From CAVWSM01 sp963757805 (GTDB lineage: Bacteria; Actinomycetota; Actinomycetes; Jiangellales; Jiangellaceae), in the NCBI GenBank assembly GCA_963757805.1, contig CAVWSM010000020.1, positions 62,001 through 126,000 on the forward strand: a stretch of 64,000 nt of DNA. Reading direction: 5' to 3'. Below, one piece after another: positions 1-7,449 of the stretch (its first letter is position 1; each line of letters begins with the position of its first letter). The position numbers and the translations under genes were made by a program. The notes beneath the pieces are model-generated. The model saw nothing but the letters and a program-made list of their open reading frames with translations, ran no database searches and was not told where the DNA came from.

Positions 1-1
1 T

Positions 2-544
2 GGGCCGATGCTGCACCGTGCGCTGGAGCAGTTCCTGGTCGACGTGTTCTGGGGCGACCTCGACGTGCTGCTTCTCGACCTGCCGCCGGGCACCGGCGAC
101 GTCGCCATCTCGCTTGCTCAGCTGTTGCCGCACGCCGAGCTGCTCGTGGTCACGACCCCGCAGCTCGCCGCCGCTGAGGTAGCCGAGCGCGCCGGGTCGA
201 TCGCCTCGCAGACCAACCAGCAGATTGCCGGAGTTGTCGAGAACATGGCGTGGCTGCCCTGCCCGCACTGCGGCCCGGAGCACCGGCTGGAGATCTTCGG
301 CAGCGGCGGTGGAGCTCAGGTCTCCGCCGGACTGTCGCGGCTCATGGGCGCCGACGTGCCGCTTCTCGGCCAGGTGCCGATCGACGTACGGCTGCGCGAG
401 GGCAGCGACGCGGGTGTCCCGCTCGTGGTGGCGGAGCCCGACGTTCCGGCGGCCACCGCACTGCGGGAGGTCGCCACATCGCTGTCGCAGCGCTCGCGGG
501 GCCTGGCCGGCCGCTCGCTGGGGCTCAGCCCGGTCGGCCGCTGA
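2..544 (+). CDS. mrp: Mrp/NBP35-family Fe-S carrier P-loop ATPase, C-terminal part (5' end off window)
   Basis: The reading frame is open from the first base of the window, so this is the C-terminal half of a longer gene. It keeps family features: the PPGTGD motif near residue 28, the stretch running into TTPQLAAAEVAERA that follows the ParA/MinD-type core, and the CPHC pair of cysteines typical of Mrp carriers. Mrp proteins bind and transfer [4Fe-4S] clusters in the cytoplasm; the Walker A motif would lie upstream, outside the window. It converges on tatB with a gap of only 10 bases. The mrp-tatB-sigE neighbourhood is the same as in mycobacteria. Confidence 0.93.
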   Translation, partial: GPMLHRALEQFLVDVFWGDLDVLLLDLPPGTGDVAISLAQLLPHAELLVVTTPQLAAAEVAERAGSIASQTNQQIAGVVENMAWLPCPHCGPEHRLEIFGSGGGAQVSAGLSRLMGADVPLLGQVPIDVRLREGSDAGVPLVVAEPDVPAATALREVATSLSQRSRGLAGRSLGLSPVGR

Positions 545-554
545 CCGTCGGGCG

Positions 555-929
555 TCAGGTCGCGTCGTCGTCGAACCGGGGCGCCGCCGCAGGCCCGGGC
601 CCGTCGACCGAGCGCGGCGGCTCCGAGGAGCGCGGAGCCTGGGTGGAGCGGGCCGGCTTCGGCTTCTCGTCATCGAGGCCGATGTCGTCCAACCCGTCAA
701 GAACGTTGCGGCGGATATAGCTGCGCGGGTCGAGGTCGGAGATCTTCAGATCCTGGTCGAGACCGAGTTCCTCGGAGAAGTCCTTGCGTACGCCGCCGAT
801 CATCCGCCGCAGGTCTCGCATCCACGCGCCTGCCTGCCGGGCCATCCCTGGCAGCCGCTCGGGGCCGAACACGAACAGGGCCACCATGATGACGACAAGC
901 ACCTCGAGTAAACCGATGTCGCTCAGCAT
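555..929 (-). CDS. tatB: Sec-independent (twin-arginine) translocase subunit TatB
   Basis: A 124-residue protein with one N-terminal membrane helix followed by the FGPERLPG hinge and an amphipathic helix, the standard TatA/B architecture. The long charged, proline-rich C-terminal tail and the location beside sigE favour TatB over TatA. TatB works with TatC to recognise folded Tat substrates at the cytoplasmic membrane. Start is ATG. In mycobacteria tatB closes the sigE-rseA-htrA block; here an RseB-like gene sits where htrA would be. Confidence 0.92.
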   Translation of the reverse strand: MLSDIGLLEVLVVIMVALFVFGPERLPGMARQAGAWMRDLRRMIGGVRKDFSEELGLDQDLKISDLDPRSYIRRNVLDGLDDIGLDDEKPKPARSTQAPRSSEPPRSVDGPGPAAAPRFDDDAT

Positions 930-1001
930 CGTGACTCTCGCCGTAGTTCGGGGACGGACCCGATCAGAGTAACTGGGCCGCTGGTGACCATTCGTTTCAC
1001 G

Positions 1002-2057
1002 TCACTCGAATGGATTGAGCCACGAGCTGACGCGCTCAACGCCACGACCCACGCGGGCGACCACGCTGTTGTCGGCGGGGGCCCGGTGGGGCAGGTCGCT
1101 GACGATCTCCCCCATCGTCGCCCAGGTCACGTCGCCAACCACCGTGAACACGTATCCATCGGCCGACCAGGTCACCTTGGCAGGCGGGCCGGGCTTGACG
1201 TGCACAGGGGCGCCGCCGAGCCGTCGAGACTCGAAGTCGTCGAGCCGGCGGTTGTCGAGTCGGCCTTCCTGGTAGAACACCGAAACCGCCGACAGGCCGT
1301 CGGTGTAGAGCAGGTGTGTCGCCTCTTGCTCGCCGACGTTGACAGTGCGTACGTCGTAGAGGGTCAGCCCATCGGCAATCGTCTCGGGCACGTCGGGGCC
1401 GTTGCTCGGCACCGAGGCGTCGGCCGGCTCCTTGGCGGTCTCGGCGGTGGGGTCACCCGTGGACCAGCCCTGCGCAACCGTCACGTCGAGGAAGCTGCTG
1501 GTCAGGGTCAGCGCGCCGTCGGGTGCGTAGACCTGACGGCGCAGCAGCAGGCAGGCCTCACGATCGACCCACAGCCGCGCCGCCGGGGAGCCGTCCGGCC
1601 GGGTGACGTCGATGATCTTGGCCGATCGACCGGCCACACTGCCGTAGCCGGCGGCGGTGACCTCGTAGCCGTCGAGCAACAGCTCGACCACCGCGGGGCC
1701 GTCCAGTCCGTCGTGCAGGACGGATGCCTTCGATCCGCCGACGAGGCGGTAGGTGGTGCCGGCGCCCGGCGAGTGGCTCACTTCGGCGATGACCGCCTTG
1801 GTGCCACCTTCGTCCCAGATGGTGACGAACTGGGTGCCGTGGTAGGTCACGGCCGCGCTGCCCGACACCATGCGGCGCAGCATGTCTACGGCATCAGGAG
1901 AGTCGGCCACCCGGCTCGTACGCGGCGTCGGGCTGCTCACCGACCCCTGGGTGGCAGCCGAAGCCGGGCTCGCCAGGACGACGACCAACATGACGACGAG
2001 CACGCCCAGCGGCAAGATCACGCGCGCGCTGCTAGTCGATGCGATGCGATCGCTCAC
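1002..2057 (-). CDS. RseB/MucB-like periplasmic sigma-E regulator (secreted)
   Basis: A 351-residue protein with an N-terminal hydrophobic export segment (about residues 13-34, ending in ASPASA), then a lipoprotein-sorting/RseB-type fold: beta-rich repeats with the YHGTQFV motif near residue 75 and an LWVDREACLLLRRQVY stretch, where hydrophobic ligands are sensed in this fold. The GTG start overlaps the anti-sigma stop codon as GTGA, so the two are probably translationally coupled. By position it should modulate release of the sigma factor from its anti-sigma factor at the envelope. The molecular role is inferred from fold and operon, not shown by any catalytic motif. Confidence 0.75.
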   Translation of the reverse strand: MSDRIASTSSARVILPLGVLVVMLVVVLASPASAATQGSVSSPTPRTSRVADSPDAVDMLRRMVSGSAAVTYHGTQFVTIWDEGGTKAVIAEVSHSPGAGTTYRLVGGSKASVLHDGLDGPAVVELLLDGYEVTAAGYGSVAGRSAKIIDVTRPDGSPAARLWVDREACLLLRRQVYAPDGALTLTSSFLDVTVAQGWSTGDPTAETAKEPADASVPSNGPDVPETIADGLTLYDVRTVNVGEQEATHLLYTDGLSAVSVFYQEGRLDNRRLDDFESRRLGGAPVHVKPGPPAKVTWSADGYVFTVVGDVTWATMGEIVSDLPHRAPADNSVVARVGRGVERVSSWLNPFE

Positions 2058-2647
2058 CTGCTGCCCGTCACGGTCGGTGTCGCGGCATCATCGAGGAACA
2101 CGATCGGGTCGGCGAACGGCTGCCCGCCGTTGCGCTCCATGTGCTCGACCGTCATCTCCTCGACAGGAGGCACGACGGGAGTGCCGCCGCCGTCAGGGAG
2201 CGTGGCTCCCCCCGCCATCACCAGGCCCATCGTCACGGCGGCCAGGCCCACAAGGCCCCCGGCGGCATAGACGACCTGCCGCGACAGACCCGGCTGGCGG
2301 CTCCGCGATCCGGAGCTCGCACGGCCGGTCGGCGCAGCCGAGTGGCCGAACGGCCGGTGGGTCGGGGTGCGCCAGCCGACGGACGCCGGCCCGCCCGACC
2401 CGGGGAAGCTGCGGTGCACCGGCGGCAACGGCTCGCCCGGCTCGGCGAGACGCATCAGACCCGACAGCAAAGCGCTGCTGGGGACGCCGACGTCGATGCG
2501 GCCCACCGTGGCCTTGAGCGCGCGCTCGGCCTCGACGGCGGCGCGGCACTGGTCACAGGTGGCCAGGTGTGCAAGGGCGCGGTCGCGCTCGTCGTGCGAC
2601 AGCTCGCCGTCGACGAGTGCGCTGATGAGACGTCCGAGGTGGGTCAC
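2054..2647 (-). CDS. Zinc-binding membrane anti-sigma factor (RseA/RsiW-like)
   Basis: A 197-residue protein whose N-terminus carries the zf-HC2 anti-sigma motif HLATCDQC (His-x3-Cys-x2-Cys, about residues 27-34), which grips the cognate ECF sigma factor. One membrane helix follows at about residues 127-148 and a short extracytoplasmic tail ends the protein. Its GTG start overlaps the sigma-factor stop as GTGA, and its own stop overlaps the RseB-like gene the same way, giving a tightly coupled three-gene operon. The thiol-rich zinc site suggests redox or proteolysis-driven release, as for mycobacterial RseA. Confidence 0.88.
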   Translation of the reverse strand: MTHLGRLISALVDGELSHDERDRALAHLATCDQCRAAVEAERALKATVGRIDVGVPSSALLSGLMRLAEPGEPLPPVHRSFPGSGGPASVGWRTPTHRPFGHSAAPTGRASSGSRSRQPGLSRQVVYAAGGLVGLAAVTMGLVMAGGATLPDGGGTPVVPPVEEMTVEHMERNGGQPFADPIVFLDDAATPTVTGSR

Positions 2648-3294
2648 AGCGCCGCACCTCCGTCGACGTCATTGCTGTGTGGCAGCACCGGGCGCGGCGC
2701 CCGTGGTGCGCGGTGCTCGAGGGCGGCTCGCAGCTGCGCGCGGCCGCGGTGGATGCGGCTGCGGACGGTGCCGAGCTTGACGCCGAGGGTCGCCGCGATC
2801 TCCTCGTACGACAGGCCCTCGATGTCACACAGGACCACGGCGGCGCGGAACTCCGGCGACAGCGCATCGAGCGCTGCCTGCACGTCGGCGTCGAATCCGT
2901 TGTCATGCAGCTGCACGTCGGGCGCCGCCTCCCGCCCGGGCAGCCGCTCGTGGGCGTCGTCGGCGAGCGCGTCGAACCGGATGCGCTTGCGGCGGCGGAC
3001 CATGTCGAGGAAGAGGTTGGTCGTGATGCGGTGCAGCCAGCCCTCGAACGTGCCCGGGCTGTAGGTGGACAACGAACGGAACACCCGTACGAAGACCTCT
3101 TGCGTGAGGTCCTCGGCATCGTGCTGGTTGCCCGTCAGGCGGTAGGCCAGCCGGTAGACGCGCGCGGAGTGATCGCGGACGATCTCCTCCCAGGAGGGCG
3201 GAGTCCACACCTCGGCGCGGGGGGCGGGCGCGTCGGCCCGCTCGCGGTCGGCCACGCCAACACCTCCCCAAACCAGGTTGAGCGTGGCCTCCAT
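2644..3294 (-). CDS. sigE: ECF RNA polymerase sigma factor, SigE type
   Basis: A 216-residue group 4 sigma factor. Region 2 is seen at YRLAYRLTGNQHDAEDLTQ and region 4 at LSYEEIAATLGVKLGTVRSR, the helix-turn-helix that reads the -35 element. Synteny with an O-methyltransferase on the opposite strand and an anti-sigma gene downstream matches mycobacterial sigE, which controls envelope stress. The ATG at 3294 is preceded by a TATAGG box only five bases away, so a leaderless transcript is possible. A GTG at 3255 has a much better ribosome site (GGGGAGG, spacing 7). Both starts could be used. Confidence 0.92.
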   Translation of the reverse strand: MEATLNLVWGGVGVADRERADAPAPRAEVWTPPSWEEIVRDHSARVYRLAYRLTGNQHDAEDLTQEVFVRVFRSLSTYSPGTFEGWLHRITTNLFLDMVRRRKRIRFDALADDAHERLPGREAAPDVQLHDNGFDADVQAALDALSPEFRAAVVLCDIEGLSYEEIAATLGVKLGTVRSRIHRGRAQLRAALEHRAPRAPRPVLPHSNDVDGGAAL

Positions 3295-3351
3295 CGTCCC
3301 CTATAGCCCTTCTTGAAAACAAACACGTCATCCAACCCTTTGCGCCCGCAG

Positions 3352-3379
3352 AACGTGCCGTACCACCGCAGGAGTTCCC
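3352..3379 (-). promoter_or_regulatory. Candidate SigE-type autoregulatory promoter of sigE
   Basis: On the minus strand GGGAACT (3379-3373) and CGTT (3355-3352) lie 17 bases apart, resembling the ECF SigE consensus (GGAAC at -35, CGTT at -10). The predicted transcript would begin some 50 bases upstream of the sigE ATG. Autoregulation is common for this sigma class. The match is by eye and short, so it could be chance. Confidence 0.4.
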
Positions 3380-3429
3380 AATCTGGCTAGGCTTCGCCTA
3401 CGACAGAAGGCGCCGCACCGGGCGCTCGT

Positions 3430-4080
3430 GTGAGGAGGCTCACCATTACCGCCGCCATCACGCCGCAGACTTGGGCGTACGCCGAGGACTACCTGGCCGA
3501 GGACGAAGTCTTGCAGGACGCCCGGCAACGGGCCCGCGAGGTAGGTGTGGCCCCGATCGGCGCCGGGGGTGGAGCGGCACTGCGCTTCCTCACCGCGAGT
3601 CTCGCTGCGCGCGCGGTGGTGGAGATCGGCACCGGCACCGGTGTCTCCGGACTCTGGCTGCTGCGCGGCATGCGTCCCGATGGTGTGCTCACGAGCGTCG
3701 ACGTGGAGGCCGAGCACCAGCGGCTGGCCCGCGAGGTCTTCACCGAGGCAGGCATTCCGCACAACCGGGTCCGGCTCATCGCAGGCGCCGCGCTCGAGGT
3801 CCTGCCGCGGCTCGCCGACGGGCAGTACGACATGGTCTTCGCCGACGGCGCCAAGCAGGAATATCCCGACTACCTCGAGCAGGCCATCCGCCTGCTGCGG
3901 CCCGGCGGCGTGGTGGCGTTCGACAACGCGCTCTGGCACGACCGGGTCGCCGACCCCGCCCAGCGCGACCCCGACACCGTCGCCATCCGCGAGCTCGGCA
4001 AGGCCGTCCGCGACGACGAGCGTCTCGTCCCGGCGTTGCTTCCGGTCGGTGACGGGCTGCTCGTCGCCGTCAAGCGCTGA
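3430..4080 (+). CDS. SAM-dependent O-methyltransferase (Rv1220c-like, catechol OMT family 3)
   Basis: A 216-residue class I methyltransferase with the SAM-binding EIGTGTGVSGLWLL loop (about residues 64-77), acidic DVE after strand beta2, and a metal-site region FADGAKQEYPDYLE. It closely follows the layout of the mycobacterial protein encoded divergently from sigE. The substrate is unknown. Start choice is odd: the GTG at 3430 lies immediately before AGGAGG at 3433-3438, so that ribosome site would serve an ATT codon at 3445 rather than the GTG. The gene converges on the YdhR-like gene across a strong hairpin. Confidence 0.87.
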   Translation: MRRLTITAAITPQTWAYAEDYLAEDEVLQDARQRAREVGVAPIGAGGGAALRFLTASLAARAVVEIGTGTGVSGLWLLRGMRPDGVLTSVDVEAEHQRLAREVFTEAGIPHNRVRLIAGAALEVLPRLADGQYDMVFADGAKQEYPDYLEQAIRLLRPGGVVAFDNALWHDRVADPAQRDPDTVAIRELGKAVRDDERLVPALLPVGDGLLVAVKR

Positions 4081-4099
4081 GCGGACAACCACCAATCCT

Positions 4100-4160
4100 G
4101 TTGATCATGGCGAAGATGTGATCATTCCGCGAATTTGATCACGCTTTTGCCATGATCAAC
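4100..4160. terminator. 61-bp near-perfect hairpin between convergent genes (bidirectional terminator or REP-like element)
   Basis: The outer arms GTTGATCATGGC (4100-4111) and GCCATGATCAAC (4149-4160) are perfectly complementary. Inner arms GTGATCA (4118-4124) and TGATCAC (4136-4142) extend the stem, with only a few mismatches between them. It lies between the 3' ends of the O-methyltransferase and the YdhR-like gene and covers the latter's stop codon. A bidirectional terminator is the simplest reading. The low local GC and length would also suit a dispersed palindromic repeat. Confidence 0.7.
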
Positions 4161-4506
4161 CTCGGTCGCCCGGGCCTGGGCCGGCCAGGAAGCCGTCAGG
4201 CCCCTCGGCGACGGCGACGATCTCACACGGCTCCACGAGCATCGGCGGCCAGCCGATGATCTGCGTGCCCGACGCGGTGAGCATGCCAGCGCGGAACGTC
4301 GTCGCGAACTCGTCGCGCGCCTGCGCGGTCGCGAAGACGTAGAGGCCCTCGAACCAATCGCCCTCGACCATGCGCCAGGTCTTGAACCGCAGCCCCGGCA
4401 AGCCGGTGAACCGCTCGAGCGATGTGTCTCGCACATAGTCGCGCAACTGCTTGGCCACGCCGTGCGGTGCGGCAGTGAGCGACCAGCGGATGGTCAAGCC
4501 GTACAT
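4156..4506 (-). CDS. YdhR-like small monooxygenase / ABM-fold protein
   Basis: A 116-residue protein beginning MYGLTIRWSL, with the pattern of the YdhR-type dimeric alpha/beta barrel: TGLPGLRFKTW followed by EGDWFEGLYVFAT in the middle. Its ATG shares one base with the stop of pepA (TGATG), so it is the second gene of a pepA operon. Length agrees with the family (about 100-120 residues). The substrate is not predictable; members are assigned as putative monooxygenases without firm enzymology. Confidence 0.65.
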   Translation of the reverse strand: MYGLTIRWSLTAAPHGVAKQLRDYVRDTSLERFTGLPGLRFKTWRMVEGDWFEGLYVFATAQARDEFATTFRAGMLTASGTQIIGWPPMLVEPCEIVAVAEGPDGFLAGPGPGDRG

Positions 4507-6080
4507 CAGGCACCCACCCCTGCCAGCGGCTCGCGGGTTTCGAGCCAGTGCAGGAGGGTGCGGGTGCCGAAGCCCGTGCCGCCCTTGGTGATCTCGTAGG
4601 CGTCTCCGTCGGCTCGAGCCGGGCCGGCCACGTCGAGGTGTGCCCAAGGGACGTCCTTGGCGAACCGCTGCAGAAAGAGTGCCGCGGTGATCGAGCCGCC
4701 GCCCACGTGCGTGGTCTCGATGTGGCACACGTCCGCCACGTCGGACTGCAGCGCTTCCCGGTAGTCGTCGACCAGGGGCATCCGCCACAGCCGCTCCCCC
4801 GCGGCATCGCCGGCAGCGGTAAGCGCCGTGGCCAGGGCGTCGTCGGTGGTGTAGTAGGCCGCGTGACCGCGGCCCAGGCCGACAGTGGCGGCACCGGTCA
4901 GTGTGGCGACGTCGATGACCGCGTCGGGCTTGAGATCTTTGACCGCGTAGGCGATGGCGTCGGCGAGCACCAACCGGCCTTCGGCGTCGGTGTTGCGCAC
5001 CTCGACCGTCGTGCCGTCGTATTGGCGCAGCACATCGCCGGGCCGCTGCGCGCTGCCGGACACGGCGTTCTCGGCAGCCGCCACGAGGCCAGTGACCTTG
5101 ACCTGCGCGTTGACGCTGGCGAGGTGCGCGAGCACGGACATGACCACGGCGCCGCCGGTCATGTCGGTCTTCATGGGCACCATGGCCTCGCGCGGCTTGA
5201 TCGACAACCCGCCAGTGTCGTAGGTGATGCCCTTGCCGACGAGTACGACGTGTTGGAGTCGGCGTGTCCGTCCCGTCTTGCGAGGAGAGTAGGTCAGCTC
5301 GATGAGCCGTGGTGGTGTGGCCGACCCTTGTCCCACGGCGACGATGCCACCGAAACCCTCGCGCGCCAGGGCCACCTCGTCGCGGACCCGTACGGTCAGC
5401 CCGGCCGTCTTGGCCAGCCGCTCGGACTGCGTGGCCATCCAGGCCGGGTTCTTCTCGTTGCTCGGCGTCTGCGCCAAGTCGCGGGCCAGCCAAGCCGCGG
5501 CGGCGATGGCCTGTCCGCGGTCGAGCGCAGGTTGCCGGTCGGTGGGTGTCGCGGCAAGCACGACCTCGGCCACGGGCGGATTCTTCGCGGGGACGCTCTT
5601 GCGGCTGAACCCGTAGGACGCGAGCACGACGCCCTCGATGAACGCGCGTAGCCCGGCGTCGTCGGCCGTGGCCGTCACCGTCGACGCGACCCGATCGCGC
5701 TTACGGGTGCGCCGGGCGAGCGCTGCCCCGGCTCGCCGGTAGGCCGTCGGGCTGCCATCCCCGATGCCGACCAGCAGCACCTGCTCGACAGTGGAGTCGT
5801 CGCGGAGCACGGGCAGCGAGACGACCTCGCCAGCCTTTCCGGTCGCCTGCTCCCGCTCCAGCAACGTGAACAGGTCGAGGCCCAAGGCGTCGACCACCTC
5901 GGCGGCGCCCGGGCCGAGCCACGGGGAGGCCTGCTCGTCACCGTCGGCCTGGCCAGGGAGGACCGGCACCGCCAGGACGACTGCGTCTGCGATGGCAAGA
6001 AGACCGGCCGCATCGAGCCGTACGACCGGGGGTGTCACACCACCCAGGGTGCCGGCGGATGAGCGAGTCGATCGAGCCAC
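4506..6080 (-). CDS. pepA: Leucyl (cytosol) aminopeptidase, M17 family
   Basis: A 524-residue M17 peptidase. The C-terminal catalytic half contains GKGITYDTGGLSIKP, MKTDMTGGA and the family signature NTDAEGRL, which supply the two-metal site and catalytic residues. The N-terminal macrodomain-like half is divergent as usual. It removes N-terminal residues from peptides in the cytoplasm. It is followed immediately by a YdhR-like gene and preceded by DUF3117 on the same strand with a gap of about 96 bases. Confidence 0.96.
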   Translation of the reverse strand: MARSTRSSAGTLGGVTPPVVRLDAAGLLAIADAVVLAVPVLPGQADGDEQASPWLGPGAAEVVDALGLDLFTLLEREQATGKAGEVVSLPVLRDDSTVEQVLLVGIGDGSPTAYRRAGAALARRTRKRDRVASTVTATADDAGLRAFIEGVVLASYGFSRKSVPAKNPPVAEVVLAATPTDRQPALDRGQAIAAAAWLARDLAQTPSNEKNPAWMATQSERLAKTAGLTVRVRDEVALAREGFGGIVAVGQGSATPPRLIELTYSPRKTGRTRRLQHVVLVGKGITYDTGGLSIKPREAMVPMKTDMTGGAVVMSVLAHLASVNAQVKVTGLVAAAENAVSGSAQRPGDVLRQYDGTTVEVRNTDAEGRLVLADAIAYAVKDLKPDAVIDVATLTGAATVGLGRGHAAYYTTDDALATALTAAGDAAGERLWRMPLVDDYREALQSDVADVCHIETTHVGGGSITAALFLQRFAKDVPWAHLDVAGPARADGDAYEITKGGTGFGTRTLLHWLETREPLAGVGA

Positions 6081-6176
6081 TGAACCCCTCCCGAGCAGAT
6101 CATGAACGACCCCGGCGAGCGCCTGGTGGCACTCGGCCGGGGTCGGACTAGTTGATGTGCATCGTGATGGGCGAGA

Positions 6177-6344
6177 TCAGCCCACCACGCCCTTGAGCGC
6201 GTCGCCGAGCGCGTTGGCCTCGTCGGCCGACAACTCGACGACCAGTCTGCCGCCACCCTCCAGGGGGACTCGCATGATGATGCTGCGTCCCTCCTTGGTG
6301 ACTTCCAGCGGACCATCGCCCGTCCGCGGCTTCATGGCCGCCAT
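6177..6344 (-). CDS. DUF3117 small conserved actinobacterial protein (55 aa)
   Basis: Translating the minus strand from the ATG at 6344 gives a 55-residue protein starting MAAMKPRTGDGPLEVTKEGR and ending LGDALKGVVG. This is the invariant DUF3117 family found across Actinobacteria (Rv1211 in M. tuberculosis). A GGAAGGGG ribosome site precedes it. It is acidic and soluble with no known function. In mycobacteria it likewise sits beside tag and the DivIVA-like gene, which supports both the call and the start. Confidence 0.9.
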   Translation of the reverse strand: MAAMKPRTGDGPLEVTKEGRSIIMRVPLEGGGRLVVELSADEANALGDALKGVVG

Positions 6345-6473
6345 GCGCGCACCCCTTCCTTGGTTGGCTCACCCAGGCCGGCCTGCCGCAGCCGTCAAGG
6401 GTGAAGGCTCGGCCATTATCCCGCATTCGGGACCAACTTCCGCTAGCGGATCGCCAGACTGTGCCGGGTTGGC

Positions 6474-7070
6474 TCAGTCGCCGACGGAATCGCGGACCCA
6501 GCACCCGGCAATGTGGTCGTCGACAACGCCGCAGGCCTGCATCGTGGCGTAGACCGTGGTCGGGCCGACGAAAGCGAATCCGTGCCGCTTGAGCTCGCGG
6601 GCGAGTGCCTTGGACTCGGGTGTCGTCGCGGGGAGATCGTCCAGGGAGGCAGCCGGCCGGACCCGCGGCGTCGGCGCCGCCGACCAGACCAGCCGGTCGA
6701 GGGCCCCCAGCCCCTCGGCATCGATCAGGGCGACGGTGGCCTGGGCGTTGGTGATCGCCGCCCGCACCTTGGCTCGGTTACGGACGATGCCGGTGTCGGC
6801 GAGCAGCCGGGCCACATCGGAGTCGTCGAAGCGAGCGACCGCGTAGGGGTCGAAGCCGGCGAACGCGCGTCGAAAGCCCTCCCGCTTGCGCAGGATGGTG
6901 ATCCACGCCAGACCTGACTGGAAGGCCTCGAGGGTCAGCCGCTCATAGAGCGGGGCGTCGCCGTGGACCGGGCGGCCCCACTCGTCGTCGTGGTAGGCGA
7001 GATATTCGGGTGCCGATCCCGCCCACGCACACCGCGCCAGCCCGTCGTCGCCGACGGTGAGGCCGCTCAC
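6474..7070 (-). CDS. tag: DNA-3-methyladenine glycosylase I
   Basis: A 198-residue Tag-family glycosylase. The N-terminal ARCAWAG and YHDDEWGRP motifs and the C-terminal FVGPTTVYATMQACGVVDDH segment hold the zinc-binding Cys/His residues and the base-binding pocket. It excises 3-methyladenine in base excision repair. The GTG start overlaps the stop of the DivIVA-like gene as GTGA, so the two are co-translated, the same pairing as Rv1209-Rv1210. Confidence 0.95.
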   Translation of the reverse strand: MSGLTVGDDGLARCAWAGSAPEYLAYHDDEWGRPVHGDAPLYERLTLEAFQSGLAWITILRKREGFRRAFAGFDPYAVARFDDSDVARLLADTGIVRNRAKVRAAITNAQATVALIDAEGLGALDRLVWSAAPTPRVRPAASLDDLPATTPESKALARELKRHGFAFVGPTTVYATMQACGVVDDHIAGCWVRDSVGD

Positions 7071-7408
7071 TCGGCTGGCGGGCCCGGCACCCGCCGAGGC
7101 AGCCCCGCCGCCGCAGCGGCCGACAGCCGGGCCCGCAGCTCGGCGATCTGCTCGTCCCGGGCGGCGAGCTCGGCCGACACCCGGTCGAGCAGGTCGTCGA
7201 CCTGGTCGGTGCGATAGCCGCGCACGGCAACGCCCAGCCGCACGCGGTCGACGAAGTCGGGGGTCAGCTCGCCGTCGGGCAGCGCGAAGTCCGGCACCTC
7301 ATCGGGCAGCCGGGCAAGACCGCCGCCCTTGCCGGTGGCGACCACGGCGACGAGCACCAGGACGGCGACTGCGACGAGCCCAAACACGACGTACGGCACG
7401 AGGCACAT
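7067..7408 (-). CDS. DivIVA-domain-like membrane protein (Rv1209-like)
   Basis: A 113-residue protein with one N-terminal membrane helix (about residues 5-25), a short Pro/Asp-rich linker, then a DivIVA-type motif around RVRLGVAVRGYRTDQVDDLLDR followed by a short coiled coil rich in Ala, Glu and Arg. Such proteins are thought to sense or organise polar growth in Actinobacteria. It is the first gene of an operon with tag and lies back to back with folP, about 40 bases apart, so the two share a divergent promoter region. Confidence 0.75.
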   Translation of the reverse strand: MCLVPYVVFGLVAVAVLVLVAVVATGKGGGLARLPDEVPDFALPDGELTPDFVDRVRLGVAVRGYRTDQVDDLLDRVSAELAARDEQIAELRARLSAAAAAGLPRRVPGPPAE

Positions 7409-7449
7409 CGTGGCACGCTGGCCCGACAGAGTGGCCGAGAGGATGAGCC

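Noticed and set aside
984..2270. 428-codon plus-strand frame over the RseB-like and anti-sigma genes
   Set aside because: Shadow of well-supported minus-strand genes; no recognisable domain.
4548..5651. 367-codon plus-strand frame over pepA
   Set aside because: Shadow of the M17 peptidase; low-complexity composition.
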